A DNA stretch of 64,000 bases from Lepturacanthus savala (taxonomy: Eukaryota > Chordata > Actinopteri > Scombriformes > Trichiuridae). Shown piece by piece: positions 20,642-33,239 of the stretch. The stretch lies in the NCBI GenBank assembly GCA_030544235.1, contig CM060466.1:6341092-6405091 (forward strand), in the 5' to 3' direction. The position numbers and the translations under genes are program-made. The notes under the pieces are model-generated. The model ran no database searches and had not been told where the DNA came from. It was given only the letters and a program-made list of their open reading frames with translations. Each line of letters begins with the position of its first letter. The first letter of the stretch is position 1.

Positions 20642-21578
20642 CTGCACATCACGGCTGGTTTCCTTTGCCCTTTCTCAGACTGTATTCGCTGCCACACAGC
20701 ATCAAATGTTCCTGTTTTTTCACACCAATCAGCATCACTGTTGGATGGTTAGATTCTTTAGTTGAAAAAATATGAGAAGTTGCACAAGCAGCATGGGAGC
20801 AGTGTTCAAGACCGCAGATTTCAACATTTTTAGCAGATATGGTAAATGTTTTTTATCACCACATTGGGGGATTTTCCTGACCTCTTAGACATGTTTCTTC
20901 TAATTAAGTGTGTGTTGAAACGTAACCAGACCTTAATCTCCGGTTTGTCACATGATTTGTAGTCGCTGGAAAATGCATATGCATTTCTTCCAGACGGCAG
21001 GAGCAGTTGCTTCGGTCGTCAAATTCTAATGGATGGACATGGCTGCCTTTCTTACCTCACCATGATTTCATGTCTTAATAATTCTCTCTAAATGGGTGTC
21101 AGCTCTCTGTCATGAGTTCTTCTTTGTCGTAGCACTTAGCCAGCTTCCTCTATCTATAGATCCACTTAGAACACACGAAAACAATCAGAAATTCCCCGGC
21201 ATTGGCCTGCTGTCTCACAGTGAAAGTTTAATACGTCTCAATAATTAACAGAGGACACCCTGTTACAAATACTTAGTTTATTTTAGATAAATATACAATA
21301 AAGCTGAGTAATCATTGAACTTTAAACCGATGGCTACATTTTGTTTATGCCATTCAAAACATTACATGTCTGTCATGTATGTTGGCTTATTAAAGGTCTT
21401 GAACTTTTTAAACTTTTTTTTAACTTTTGAAATGTGAAACATCTCTTTAACTTTCCTTTCTTACATACACACACACACACACACACACACAGTATATGAT
21501 CATTTTGTTATATCACACCATGCTTTATAATATTAATGACACTTAATTTGTCAAGTAAATTGGTGAGATCTCCGAATA
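20642..21578. other. Spacer between genes 6 and 7, duplicated block
   Basis: A diverged copy of 7700-8720. It includes an ETS-like AGAGGAAGC on the minus strand near 21140 and a short (CA)n run at 21467-21491. No exon is visible. Confidence 0.6.
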
Positions 21579-22043
21579 CAGCTCTGGAAAAAAATAAGAG
21601 ACCACTGCAAAATTATATTTTTTTTTCCTGATTTTACTGCCTATAGGTATGTGTATGGGCAAATGGAACATTAAATATTATTGTTTAGAGCATTTATTTG
21701 CATAAAATGGTAAATAACAGAAATATATGTTGTCAGACATCAAATAATGCAGAAGAAGAAACAAGATCAAATTAATTTCAAAACAATATAATACTAATGT
21801 TTACACTCAAAATCAATATTTGGTGCAATAACCCTCATTTTCAATCCCAGCTTTCATGTGTCTTGTCATGTTCTCCACAGTCTTTACATTGTTCTTGGGT
21901 GATTTTATTCCCCTCCTGGTTCCTCTTTAAGCAGAATGAGGTGTGCATGTGTTAACAGACGCTGGAATGGAATGGCTGGAATACATGTAGAGATGCTGAT
22001 TTCAGAAACAAATGCAGTGGTGTCTTATTTTTTTCCAGGGCGG
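21579..22043. mobile_element. Tc1/mariner-like MITE, family A (downstream of gene 7)
   Basis: The element begins CAGCTCTGGAAAAAAATAAG after TA and ends with the complement (…TTTTTTTCCAGGGCG) before TA. It has the same layout and orientation as the 12051 copy and sits about 115 bp past the gene 7 stop codon. Confidence 0.7.
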
Positions 22044-22158
22044 TATGGAAAAGAATAAACAACAAAAACAAAGGTGAACAATCAAAATATGAAATGATGG
22101 TTCAGATGTAAAATGAATCAAGTTATAAAGAGCCTGGATTTGTCCTGAAACAGTCATA

Positions 22159-24781
22159 TCAACAGTTCATCTGATCTTTGACCTCCAGAGGTCCGTGTTT
22201 GGAGCCTCGGTTTCCATGAAGGCTGTGATAGACGTGTTCCTCTAACTGGCTGAGATCCAGATGTTGGTACTGGCTGACGGGCCCTGGTACGTCCACATCA
22301 ACGTATTCGCCAAGGCCGAGAGAAACCGTAGACTCGCGATGCTTTTCTGTGAAGTGGCAGCAGAGATCAGGTGGTGGTGGTGATGAAGCTGAAACATCAG
22401 AGTAGTCTGGAGCTGGAGAAACGCTGAGAAGTTCAGGTTCATCTCTTACACCAGGCATCATTGTCTCGTAGTCAGATGAGGCCTGTGGGATGAGCAGAAA
22501 CCTGATGACAATCCCTATGTAAATTGGTTTTAATGTACAATGTGATTGTTTCCATTAGACAAAAAAATGACATGTCATGATCAAACCTCTCTTGTGGTTT
22601 GTCGTGGGGCTGATCTCCGGTGTTTAACAGCCAGCAGCAGACAGAGTGTGAACAGACACACAAACAGCATTGCTGCTGCACACATCACTACAGTCAGAAA
22701 CAGCAGGTGATGATCTGAAGAAGAAAAATTACATCTGATGTTTAGCCGGCTAAGGATTCACTCACACACATACAAGTAGCCATGCTAAAGAGACATTAAA
22801 CAACCATTCAATGGATTTCAATGAAGTTTTACATTAACAGGAGCACCCTGACAACCTTAATTAGCATCATTGGTTAATACCTGTGCTTTCATATTATTTC
22901 ATGTCAATGTGGCAGCAATGACAAAATTCCAGCTTCACGGAGCCACTCGACTAATTTTCTCACAAACATGCAGATTTAACACACATATTACTTACTGTCC
23001 AGGATCTTCACTTGTAAAGTTGGTGTTACGTTTACTGGAAAAGACAAATGCACAAAATCAAAAAGAAGTTGGGTAAACACAAATAAATACACATAGCAGG
23101 AGTTTGCAAAATATCTCAAAAACTTTTGGCCAGATTTTTGTAACATTTTCGCCGAGTGTTGGGAATGGTACCATGAACAGATGATTAAATTTTGGTAATG
23201 ATCCATTACAAATTCTGGTTTCTGGATCATTTAGAATTTTTTGTTGTTGGTAACATTGCAGTAACTGGACCATTGCACTGCAGTAATAATAGGAGCCATC
23301 GTTTGGGACCACCTGGTGGTGAGAGCACTTTGACTACGACTAAAAGACATTCCATGCTTGGAGTAGGTATGAAGTGTCGAGGCTGTAACTTGCATACATA
23401 TTTTGGACATGAGTATAAGTATTATCACTATGCAGTCGCAAAGTTGCAGATAATTTCTTGTCAGAGTAGCACCTTCATTTGAATAAGTAGTAAGAGTAAT
23501 CTATAACCACATTTTACAGTTGTCACAGGACACTGTTGTATGCCTTTCTAGTTTCCACTTCCTGTCTAGTAATAACTTTAGATGGTGTCTTTTAGTTTCT
23601 ATGTACAGATTTTGACATATGCATATGCAGAACTTGCTGTTTGCATTGTGTTTTGCATCAGGTTGGCTTTGTTCCATGTTTCAACCAACCAGGTCCAGGT
23701 AATCCATTCTAGTGCTTGTATTCAATAGGTTTAGGACAACAATGTTGGCTGGTAGTCACAATATGCTTGGTGGAGGTCTGCGCTCTCATAGTGATTTTCT
23801 AATTAAATAAATCTTACTTACTGAAATGCGTGAGATGTTCTGGAGAGTTCAACGCTGTCGGAGGACACCAAAAACATAATTCCATCACAAAAAAACTGCA
23901 GTGGTACTAACTAAAATATCCTGTAGCATTTTCTCAGAAACAAAAAGTTCAGAAGAGGAACCTGTGGTGGAAATAACCCTACTTAGTTCTGGTTTATTGT
24001 CAGTGCTCGTCTTTTAAGTCATTTTAAAATCACAGTCACCAGGTGGACATATCGGGATTAAAATATCAATGAACTAACATTTTCCAGTTGTCAGAGCACA
24101 TTGAATGGTCCTGTTAACTGATTCAACACCACAGATTCATTCTCCACCACAGTCTGCGAAACCACTATTTGTCTTGTAAGCTGCCTATAAATATAACTTT
24201 TAACCATATTTTGGTATACATTACTATAGAACCCATAGATTAATATAATGCTCCTGTGACATGATGTACTGTACCTTGAGAAACGTTCAGTTGTATAACA
24301 CAGACATGATCCGGGTGATTAGTGATATCCACCCCACACCAGTACGTCCCACTATCCACTGGGACAAGATTATCCAAACGGACGATGAAGAAGGCTCCGG
24401 TGGTGTTGTCGTACAGAGAGAAACGTCCCTGCTTCACCCACTGGTCGTGTTTGTCTATCCGCATCACGGTATTGGCGGAAACGTTGCCGTCATCGTGGTA
24501 GAAATACTTGGTGTTGCTTTGCCCGCCATCTGGATACTCACATCTGAATTGAAATCTGTGGCCCTCCAACACAGTGACAGCTGTGGTTTTGACACTGGTG
24601 AGCGCTGTAAGTCATGATAAATCGTGTTAGTCACAGAGCAAAAAAAGGAGTTTAACACCCAACTTTCTTCCCAACTTAACAAGTTGCCTAAGTGCAAAGA
24701 GTGTTGCCCACCTTGGATTTGTAGTATTGTGGTAACAATGACAGTTATAGTCATTCTCCATGAGATCCAGGGCGCTGCCAT
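22159..24781 (-). CDS. CD300/pIgR-like receptor gene 7, ITAM-like tail
   Basis: A six-exon model of 307 residues: 24712-24781 (signal peptide, MAAPWISWRMTITVIVTTIL), 24275-24604 (V domain), 23822-23854 and 22996-23034 (short stalks), 22587-22714 (transmembrane) and 22159-22482 (tail). Phases are 1 up to the membrane exon and 0 before the tail. The V domain has both Ig cysteines (FRCEYPD, SGTYWCGVDI) but lacks the YxC extra cysteine (KYFYHDD) and has a late Cys in PDHVCVIQ; it is the most divergent of the array. The tail has SDYETM (YxxM), a PPPP run, EYVDV and YQHL, nine residues, YHSL (22219-22269), an ITAM-like motif. The stalk, membrane and tail exons are near copies of those of gene 4. 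Activating signalling is inferred. Confidence 0.78.
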
Positions 24782-26684
24782 CACTTTGGCTTTTAGTTTT
24801 TTTTCCGTCCACGCGCTCAGATTCTCCTCCAGACGCAGAATGAGGCAGCAACCTAAAGAATGTGTCTGTGTTCGATCAGGTTCTTCCATGAGTTTAAACC
24901 TCTTCCTCTTTCACAAATGATGCTGTCCACACCTAGCGCTCAAACCTGTGAAAGTGAAATCATTGTGGCTTCGGTTACTCAAAATGTCACCCTTCTTTGG
25001 TTCTGTAAACTCCATTTTAAACCATGCAGTTTTTTTTCTTTAGTTAAAAGCTAAATATGACTAAAAGTGTGATAAATGCCCTGCTAAGTTCTGTACTTTC
25101 ATTATCCCAAACAATTTGGGAATTTCTATAAATTCATGATTAAAATTAGTAATTTCACTGATTAGTAATTGCACTGATGGCCTTCCGACCAGAAGCTCCT
25201 AGCAGCCGCCTCTACGATGGAGGCTTTGAGCTTGGCCCACTCGTATCCATATCCCCAACCTGCATGAGAAGCCTATATATGAATTTCTGTTTACAGCTTT
25301 TTTCACTTCCTTCAAGTGGTCCAAAACAGAACACTCACAATGTCTATCTTGACATGCATTATTTCAGCATTCAAAATTTCAATTTCCCACTATAGTTTTG
25401 CTATTCCAGCAAGCAAATTAAGCCCAAAACATCCCCTCTCTCCCTCTACTTATGAGTGATATGCAGAAAATGTTCATTTGGTGTTAGTTTATTTTTTTAA
25501 ATGGCCACTAAGTGTTGCCAAAGTCTTTTAAAATCCTCCGCAGAGAAGCATCTGCCCAGATATGGTTAGGAGCTCTGGGTTTTATATCAAAGATATGGAC
25601 AGAATTACTTGTAACATTAGCGGTTTACCTGTTATTATATTGGGAAAACAAAACAGAGAGTCACAAACCAGGATTTGTGAGCACTGTTAATGTTAAATGT
25701 TAAATCCTCGGTGGCGAGTCACTTTAATAGTTATACACAGTAGTGAACGTCATCAGAACAAAGATAGAACCTGAAAACACCCACTGCCTGCCTGTGTGAG
25801 ATTCAAAATGTCAATTTCCCATCATTGCTTCACCAATCTGGCAACCAAATGAAGCCCAAAACATCCCCTGTCTCCCTCTACTTATGAATTTTACATGAGT
25901 GTTCCAGTATGTTTTGCAGCGGTGTGCAGGAAATGTTCATTTGGTGGGAGAATTTATTTTTTTAAATGGCCACTAAGTGTCACCAAAGTCTTTTAAAATC
26001 CTCTGCAGAGAAGCATCTGCCCAGTGGTTAAGCTCTGGGATTTACATCTGTCCAGGTTCATCTGGAAGCTGCAATGGATCCTGTCACCTCATCCTCCTAA
26101 ATGTCCATATTTATTTAATTTTACATTTATTTAATTCCTAAAATTATTTGATTTGTGTAAATTAAATAAATAACTTTTGTTTTCTTTTATGATGGCATTC
26201 CTCCATACAAATGGTGCTACATTTTATCATTATGTTACTTATGGGTGAAATTAATTGAATTAAATTTGTATTTTTTTTAGGCACATGCATAAAAAATAAT
26301 GACACACTGAGATAACGTGCAAGTTGGAGAAAGAGGCTGAAGGAAGCAAAGTTCATGTATCAAGTATTATGTTTAGCCTTTTACATACACATGCATACAA
26401 AATGGATAAATGTATAAAATCTCAGAAATTTAAAACAGTAAATCTTTAATGTGAAATAAAGCTGCTTACAACATACAAGGATACATCAAAATCCTTTTTC
26501 AAAAAATATAAAGTACCGTCCCAGTTCTTTATAGATGATCAAGAGTCACTGTATTTCACTTGTGTCTCAGACTTGACTCGACTGAGAGGGAAAACTTAGT
26601 TCAAAGTGATAGATACGGTGCAGGATGAGTAGAACAGTGAAACAGGTCCCTGAACGTCACATCAAGGATTCCTTTGAGAGTCAC
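24782..26684. repeat. Spacer between genes 7 and 8 with a direct repeat
   Basis: Two diverged copies of a segment of about 200-230 bp lie at 25371-25572 and 25801-26032, in direct orientation (shared aagcccaaaacatcccct and aaatggccactaagtg). No open frame spans them and I do not recognise the unit. The rest is AT-rich; minus-strand AATAAA candidates near 26109 could serve gene 8. Confidence 0.6.
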
Positions 26685-29600
26685 TCAGCCTGGTCCTGAC
26701 AGACCAAACCAGAGTGAAATGGGCGTGGATTCAGAGGAACCACTAGTAGCCACTTCACTTGAACACCTCTCTTTATTTGGGTGCTGTCTAATAGAGTCAT
26801 CACCGGGTCTTTCGGTTATTTCGGGCGGCAACGGCCTGATGTAGATCCTGGAAGCGGCATCCCGCTCGTCTCGGGTGTTTCTGACCCAGCGGCTTGAACG
26901 TGCAACGTCTTCATAGCAGCAGACGTTCTCATAGAGATGCAGCGGGGCGTTACAATCGGCCGTTGTGGATGCAGATGTTGGCTGATGCTGTTTTGGGCGG
27001 CAAGGAGGAGAGGACCTCTCGGATAGTTTTTTCAGGGATTTTACTTCCTCCCCAGTCTCTCCGCGCTCACAGTCGGCCTGTTGGACAATGAAGATGAACA
27101 ATCAGCAACTTATTGTGTCTTTTTCTCAAATTAATTGTCTGTATACTGAGGGAAAGTTCATACCACATAAAGTATAACGATGTAGTGTGAAACGGCATGA
27201 AATATGATTTACTGCAAACTTGACAAACAGAAAACATTACATTAATAATTAAAAAATAAAAATTATCAAGAAAGACACTTTATTGTGTATGTCTACAATG
27301 CTTTTGATATAATTTCTTAAGGCACTGATTGAATGCGTTGCTATTTTTTCTATAATTACTCCCACCCTGCAAAAACTAAAATCTTGTTTTTGATATAATT
27401 AGTGCAATATTGAGTAGAATTATCCACTGGCAGATAATTTAGCTTATTTAATTTTTTTTTTTACCTGATTTGGGTCAATTCGATGCTGTTTTAAGAAAAC
27501 AAGACTAGCTTTTCTTAAATTGTCTAAAATCAATCATTTGTACCAAAAACGAGGTATTTTCACCTGTTAAGATTTAAGTTTTTTGGGGGGCAAATACAAT
27601 TTTAATTTTCAACAAGAAAGTAAATGGGTATATTTCCTGCTCCTTTAATGCCTTGTGGTTTTAAAGCATCCTCATTCACATTTGAAAAGCAAACAATTGA
27701 GGCGTGATTTCCCTTTGGAAAAACCCCTGCTCTGTACACACAACATACATCTGAAAACAGGAAAAGAAACTTAACTGTCGTCAGTTTCAGGGCTGGACAT
27801 TTGAAGCTTAAAATGTAAATTCATAAGGCAATTACAAAGAAAAGAAATCAGGGTAAATTAATCATTAGTAAGTCACATATACATATGTTAGTATGTATTA
27901 GTAGTCAATATTTTGCATATTAAAAGCAATTCTACACTTTTTACGATATTTTTTAAATTAAATTATTTTTCCCTTATTGTCACTGGCACATAGAGAATGG
28001 TGTGATGCAGTTTGTAATGTAAAATATGATCCTGTTATAGAACAGGAGTGCAAAAAACTCTATCCAGAAAAATATAATATAATAATAATAATTATTTTTT
28101 ATTTCTTTTCCTTTTTTTTCTTTTTTTGCACGGCGCAGTTCTGATGTGTTAATCTAGTTCCTATAGTGATCGATACCTTTCTTTTACTGAGATGGAGATT
28201 TTTTCTGCATTTCCTGAAATTCATCGCCAGCACCAAGAGAATGAGCACAGCAACAGCCCCGATAGTAGGAAATAATACGGAGCCTGAAGAAAAAGAGAAA
28301 AGACAGTTAGATCAATAATTAAACAAACGAAACACACTCACAATAAGTGATTATACGCCAACTCACCTGTGCTGATGCAGTTTGATGCATCAGTCTGGTT
28401 TGAGGCTGTAAAGTGGGATGGAAAATGAGAAGTCTGCCTATTTATGAATTCTGTAAAGGTGAAACTTTTATGACCTTTTCTTCCTACCTATTACAGAGTT
28501 TGTTGTTTGTCTGGTGTCCATTTGAGATATCAGTTGTGTTGAGTTGGAAATATGCTGATAAGTTGATGTGGAGGAAACGTCAGGTGTGACAGTTGTTTCC
28601 ACAGCTGTATGGGGAGGGGGTGTGTATTCATCAATGCACAGACACAATGCAACGCTAAGCAGTGTTAATCTGCAGCAAGTCAAGACAAGAACAACTACAG
28701 CTCTGGAAAAATAAGAGAACACTGCATTTTTTTTCTGGAATCATCATCTCTACATGTATTCCAGTCATTCCATTCCAGCATCTGTTGAATTCCAACACAT
28801 GAACACCTCATTCTGCTTAAAGAGGAACCAGGAGTGGAATAAAATCACCCAAGAACAATGGTAAAGACTGTGGAGAGCATGATAAGATGCATGAAAGCTG
28901 TGATTGAAAATAAGGGTTATTGCACCGCATATTCAATTTGATCATGTTTCTTTGCATTGAAATGCTGTCAGTAGTTTATAGACTCAAACAAAAATGTTCC
29001 CAAATGCCCCAAAACATAGCGATCAGAAAAACTGATCATTTTGCAGTGGTCTCTTATTTTTTTCTAGAGCTGTATATGATTGTGCATTACGGATGTTAAG
29101 TGTCCTCCTTAAATCTCCTCTGCTTATTGTGGCTTTGCACAATTTGTTGAAGTTAGAGAAACACTCTAAGGTGCTCTGCTATCATTGTCACGTGTCTTTA
29201 AAAACATGATGTTTTTCAATGATAATCTGTCATTTTGGATTCTTAAAAATCCAAAGTTGGTCTTTGGAAATGACTAATTATTCACATAATTACAATGACA
29301 AAGTCTTAACATTTCTCCAAAATACAGTAACTAGGTGTTACAGTTTATTTCATCATTGAAATAAATATAATTATTAGTTATATATTATATATAATAAATA
29401 TAATTCATTATTTAATATGAATTTATTGTGTTTTAACTAGTATTTATTTATTCATTCATTCATCATTGACTAACAGATGTAGACTCAAACGAAAATGATC
29501 CTTTTGCCTAAACACATTCCTATAAGTACTAAAATCACAAATCTGATAATTTTGCAGTGGTCTCTTATTTATTTATTTATTTATTTCCCAGAGCTGTATA

Positions 29601-29987
29601 CAGCAACATCATGCACATACCTTCCTTTACAGTAAGGTCTACTGCAGTGAACGTATCAAAACCAGGCCTGTCCACTGCACACCAGTATTTCCCCGTGTCT
29701 GACAGAACGAGCGGGTTGAAAGTCACAGAAAAGGTTCCGGAGCCAAAGTCGGCCAAAGTTATCCTATCTCCACCTGCCCTTCCACCAGATTCTACGGTAA
29801 CCAGCTTGTCCTCACTGGTTCGGCATGGATCCTTGCAGAAGTACTTGTCATTTTTCCAGGCAAATTTGTGCGAACACTCAAAGGAGAGACTTCCCCCTGC
29901 GAATCCCACCGCATGGATGTCTGCCTCTTCCGTCAGTGTAGCTGTCAAAATGGCACCAAGACAGCAGAAGACGTAGATGTTCTTCAT
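26685..29987 (-). CDS. CD300/pIgR-like receptor gene 8, unusual tail
   Basis: A five-exon model of 340 residues: 29621-29987 (signal peptide plus V domain in one exon), 28488-28604 (Ser/Thr-rich stalk), 28367-28405 (stalk), 28177-28283 (transmembrane) and 26685-27077 (long tail, 130 residues). The V domain is canonical (SFECSHKF, KYFCKDPC, TGKYWCAVDRPG). The helix region is VLFPTIGAVAVLILLVLAM, followed by a basic stretch. The tail has no ITIM or ITAM. It has LYENV, fitting the YxN site bound by the Grb2 SH2 domain, then YEDV a few residues later, and RIYIRPL. Signalling is therefore unclear. The missing intron between signal peptide and V domain sets it apart from the other members. Family A MITEs occupy the first intron. 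Confidence 0.75.
27365..28150. other. Last intron of gene 8, repeat-bearing
   Basis: It contains a dispersed repeat at about 27365-27600 (phrases such as ttttgatataattagtgcaatattgagtagaattatc) also found at 34140-34600 and 59220-59480. The remainder is AT-rich and non-coding. Confidence 0.5.
28698..29072. mobile_element. Tc1/mariner-like MITE, family A (gene 8 intron 1)
   Basis: The ends CAGCTCTGGAAAAATAAGAG and ...TTTTTTTCTAGAGCTG form an inverted pair with TA on each side. It lies in intron 1 of gene 8, 93 bp beyond the next exon. Confidence 0.75.
29470..29596. mobile_element. Partial family A MITE next to the gene 8 V exon
   Basis: Only one end of the element remains, ending TTTATTTCCCAGAGCTG before TA. 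Its end lies 24 bp from the donor side of the gene 8 V exon. Confidence 0.6.
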
Positions 29988-30568
29988 TGTGATGGAGTGT
30001 CACTGCTGTGCATGTGTGGTTCTGAGTTGGCTCTGCAAGCTCTGCATGTCATTTCAGCACCTGTTCCACATTCTGATGCAGATGAAAGATATATAACAGA
30101 ATATATCAATGTGGTATCTACGTTCTTCCTGTGGGTTTTATTGTGAACGGAAATCGGGGGCAGCAGGAGGCAGATGTGAAGCTGAGAGGAGAAACAAAGC
30201 TGAAGTGAGACGGCCACTGTCCCTGATGCACGCCTACTTAGTTTCAGTGCCCCTACGCATCGCATGAATCCTTATGTGTCGCTTCCAGTACAGGCGATTG
30301 CAATTTAAAAGTAAAGAAGAACCTGGAATTCACTTAATTTACTACAACATCTTCACTTCCCTTCAACTACCGATACTTCACTCATTTTCACTCATACTTC
30401 AGAGTTGGGTATATGACACTACAACTTAATACACTTCACTTTGATACGAATACCAAAATGTTGTTGAAAAGGATTAACATGTGTTGTTAATGTCTGAGTT
30501 AAAAAAAAGTGTGAGAATTTAACATGCTCAGTATGTGCACAAATGCAGGCAGTAAACCACATGAGGCA
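29988..30568. other. Upstream region of gene 8, non-coding
   Basis: Presumed promoter and spacer. I see no TATA-like element at a convincing distance and no exon. Confidence 0.45.
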
Positions 30569-31200
30569 GAGGTGTCAGGAGTATTCACACGCATTACTCA
30601 GGTAGACGTATAGATACACTACGGGTGAAAAAACATTCTGTATCAGCTCAAGCTTTTACTCAAGTAAAAGTGTCAAGAGTACTATAACTACTTAAAATAA
30701 AAATAAGTTAAAGTAATTCTTAAAAATACATAAAATATATCAGCTGTAATCAGTTTTGGGCAGAGATATTGCATTTTATTTGTTGTATTGTCCCTTTATT
30801 AAGTATTTGAACAGGTAAAAGTAAGTGAGCAATATTACACTCAAACAACCTTGTATGAGTTGTCGTTTTCACATTTTGGCGAGAAAAAATGTGTTTTATG
30901 CTTTATAAATGTATTTTAACGGTGGGAAAATGGCTGAATTGGTTTTGATTTAGGGCACAGAGCAGGTCAAATAATGCTGTTTCTGGCAAAAAAATCCCTT
31001 TTTTGGCTCGACAGTTGTCATGGAAACAAGCAATGAAATAAGAGTAACAAGGATATTTTTAAACTATAAGGAGTAGAAAGTACAGATAGCTGACAGATAG
31101 TAAAACATCATCTGACAAATAATTAATCCAATGAAGTATAGATGTAGAAACGTTCTTATTGGGTAATGAAGTATTTGTACTTAGATACTTGACGTCTCCG
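30569..31200. mobile_element. Dispersed repeat, possibly hAT-like
   Basis: The segment begins gaggtgtcaggagtattcac and carries words common in a widespread fish repeat (attactcaggtagacgtat, tactcaagtaaaagtgtcaa), ending near gtacttagatacttgacg. The ends are loosely inverted. No coding capacity; the class is a guess from memory. Confidence 0.4.
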
Positions 31201-31491
31201 GACACAAAGTCTTCTTGTGTGTGTGGCACTGAGAGGTGAGGCACCGAATTAAAAGTTTAAATTTATTTTAGGGAAGAGGATGTTGAGCTGTGAAATGAAC
31301 TGGAAAGATTTGTAAGGCTTGAGAGAAGCTGAGCAGGGCTGGATGTTGTCCAAAATTATTTTTTAATAAAGTAACACTAGACTCTAAACTCTAAAACGAA
31401 GTTATTATGGTGTTAAATGCATGCATTAGCGTTCAATCTTCATTCACTAGCTGTTCACACAGCTATTTATTGTGTAACTTGTACACTTATA

Positions 31492-31969
31492 CACTACCAT
31501 TCAAAAGTTTGGGGTCAACCAGACAATTTAGTGGTTTCCATGAAAAGTCACACTTTTATTTAAAACCATTCATTGTAAAATTAATAGTAAATATAGTCAA
31601 GATATCGACATGGTTAGATATAATGATTGTATTTGAAATAATATGTTTTTCCTTCAAACTTTGCTTCCAGTTTTATAGCTTCTCTAACCAGATAAACTGC
31701 ACAAGGGTTTTCTAATCATCCATTAACCTTCTGATACAATGAGCAAACGCATTGTTCCATTAGAACACTGGAGTGATAGTTGGGAATGGGCCTCTATACA
31801 CCTATGTAGATATGGATGCACCAAAAACCAGACATTTGCAGCTAGAATAGTCATTTTCTACATTAGCAATGTATAGAGTGTATTTATGATTAGTTTAAAG
31901 TTATCTTCATTGAAAAAAACAGTGTTTTTCTTTTAAAAATAAGGAAATGACCCCAAACTTTTGAAAGTG
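31492..31969. mobile_element. Tc1-like MITE, family B (long copy)
   Basis: It starts CACTACCATTCAAAAG after TA and ends CTTTTGAAAGTG before TA. The interior matches the copies at 37747-38060, 44478-44808 and 61320-61760. Confidence 0.7.
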
Positions 31970-33239
31970 TATCATATTCATACATATACTCTACAGGCTT
32001 ATAACTTGTACTTAAATCTGCATACTTCTCCTTTATTGTAGCATATTACAGAAACAAATGAGTCCATGTTTGGGCCTAAATTGCACTTCTGGTCAGATGC
32101 CAATTGCATCTTGTTGCTCTACCGGTTCCATTACAGAAAACCTGCACTAAACATACGTATGAATGGCAGAAAATGACTCTTTAAAACACAAGTGGCAGAC
32201 AAAACCACACAGATGTGAGTCATTGTGGTTCGTTGTGTCATGGCGGCTGTGAGGCGGTGTTCTCCGCTGCTGCTCGGGGATCAGACACAGTACAAAAAAC
32301 AACAAGCTGCAAATGTGACTGAAATAGAGCAACACTTCTCTATGACCTCCTCCTTCTGTCTAACCTGGAAAGTGAGTGACTCAGGATGATACTTGGCAAT
32401 CAACGCAATTCAAGGGCCCAAGAATAGAGGTGTGATCGAACTGATGAGAAGCATTTCATTCATTTTATAGGAAAACCAATGTTATAATCAGAAGCTGATC
32501 ATTACAATAAATCAGCGACAGTTAATCAAGAATTCTGCCTACTAACACCAGAAAGCGAGCACACAAGTCACAAGTCTTTACAATTGTTGCCAGTTTTTTT
32601 TGCACAGATTTAAATATAATTTTATTAGTTTATAAGACGCTACATGCTCTATCTATCAGAAATACTGCTCAGATCCTCTGGTTCTTCTCTTTTTGCTGGT
32701 GTAAAAAACAAAAAGCAGAACGAAAACCTTTGGTGACGCTGATTTCAGCCGCTGTAACTTTTTTCCAGAGGATCCAAGAGTAGCTGAAAATATGATTTTC
32801 ACAGTAAACAAAAAAACAATCGTTCAACATTAGTCTGTAGTCTATTTCTTTTTTAGTTATCTTTAATTGCTATCTAATTGAATTTTAGAAGGTTTGATTA
32901 AATCCTTTCTTGTTTAATTTTGGTATTTTACTGCGTTTTGGTTAATTTTCCATATTTACACACAGTCAATTATAAAGCTCTTTGAATTGTGTCTGACTTT
33001 TATGAGTAGTGCTATATAAATAAAGTTTGATTGATCATTGAAAAGAAAATCACAATCTTAATTATGCAGCAACAGTGTCGTGTACAGTAAACAACATTGT
33101 GCTGTAAAATTCTGGTATTGGTAATTTGGTTTGTGAGATGCATGAATGTAAAACAGAAATTAGCCAAGTCTGTTTGTATTCATTACAAAACAAGAGATTT
33201 ATTTAGTAAGAACTGCTTCATTTGCTGTTCTTTTCACTC
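31970..33239. other. Spacer with a LINE-like 3' tail
   Basis: From about 32620 to 33035 the sequence resembles the 3' end of fish LINEs of the L2 type (ending gctatataaataaagtttga). The remainder, including 32100-32600, has no recognised gene. Confidence 0.45.

Noticed and set aside
24261..24617. 118-codon plus-strand open frame
   Set aside because: Antisense to the V exon of gene 7, with no start context or splice partners.
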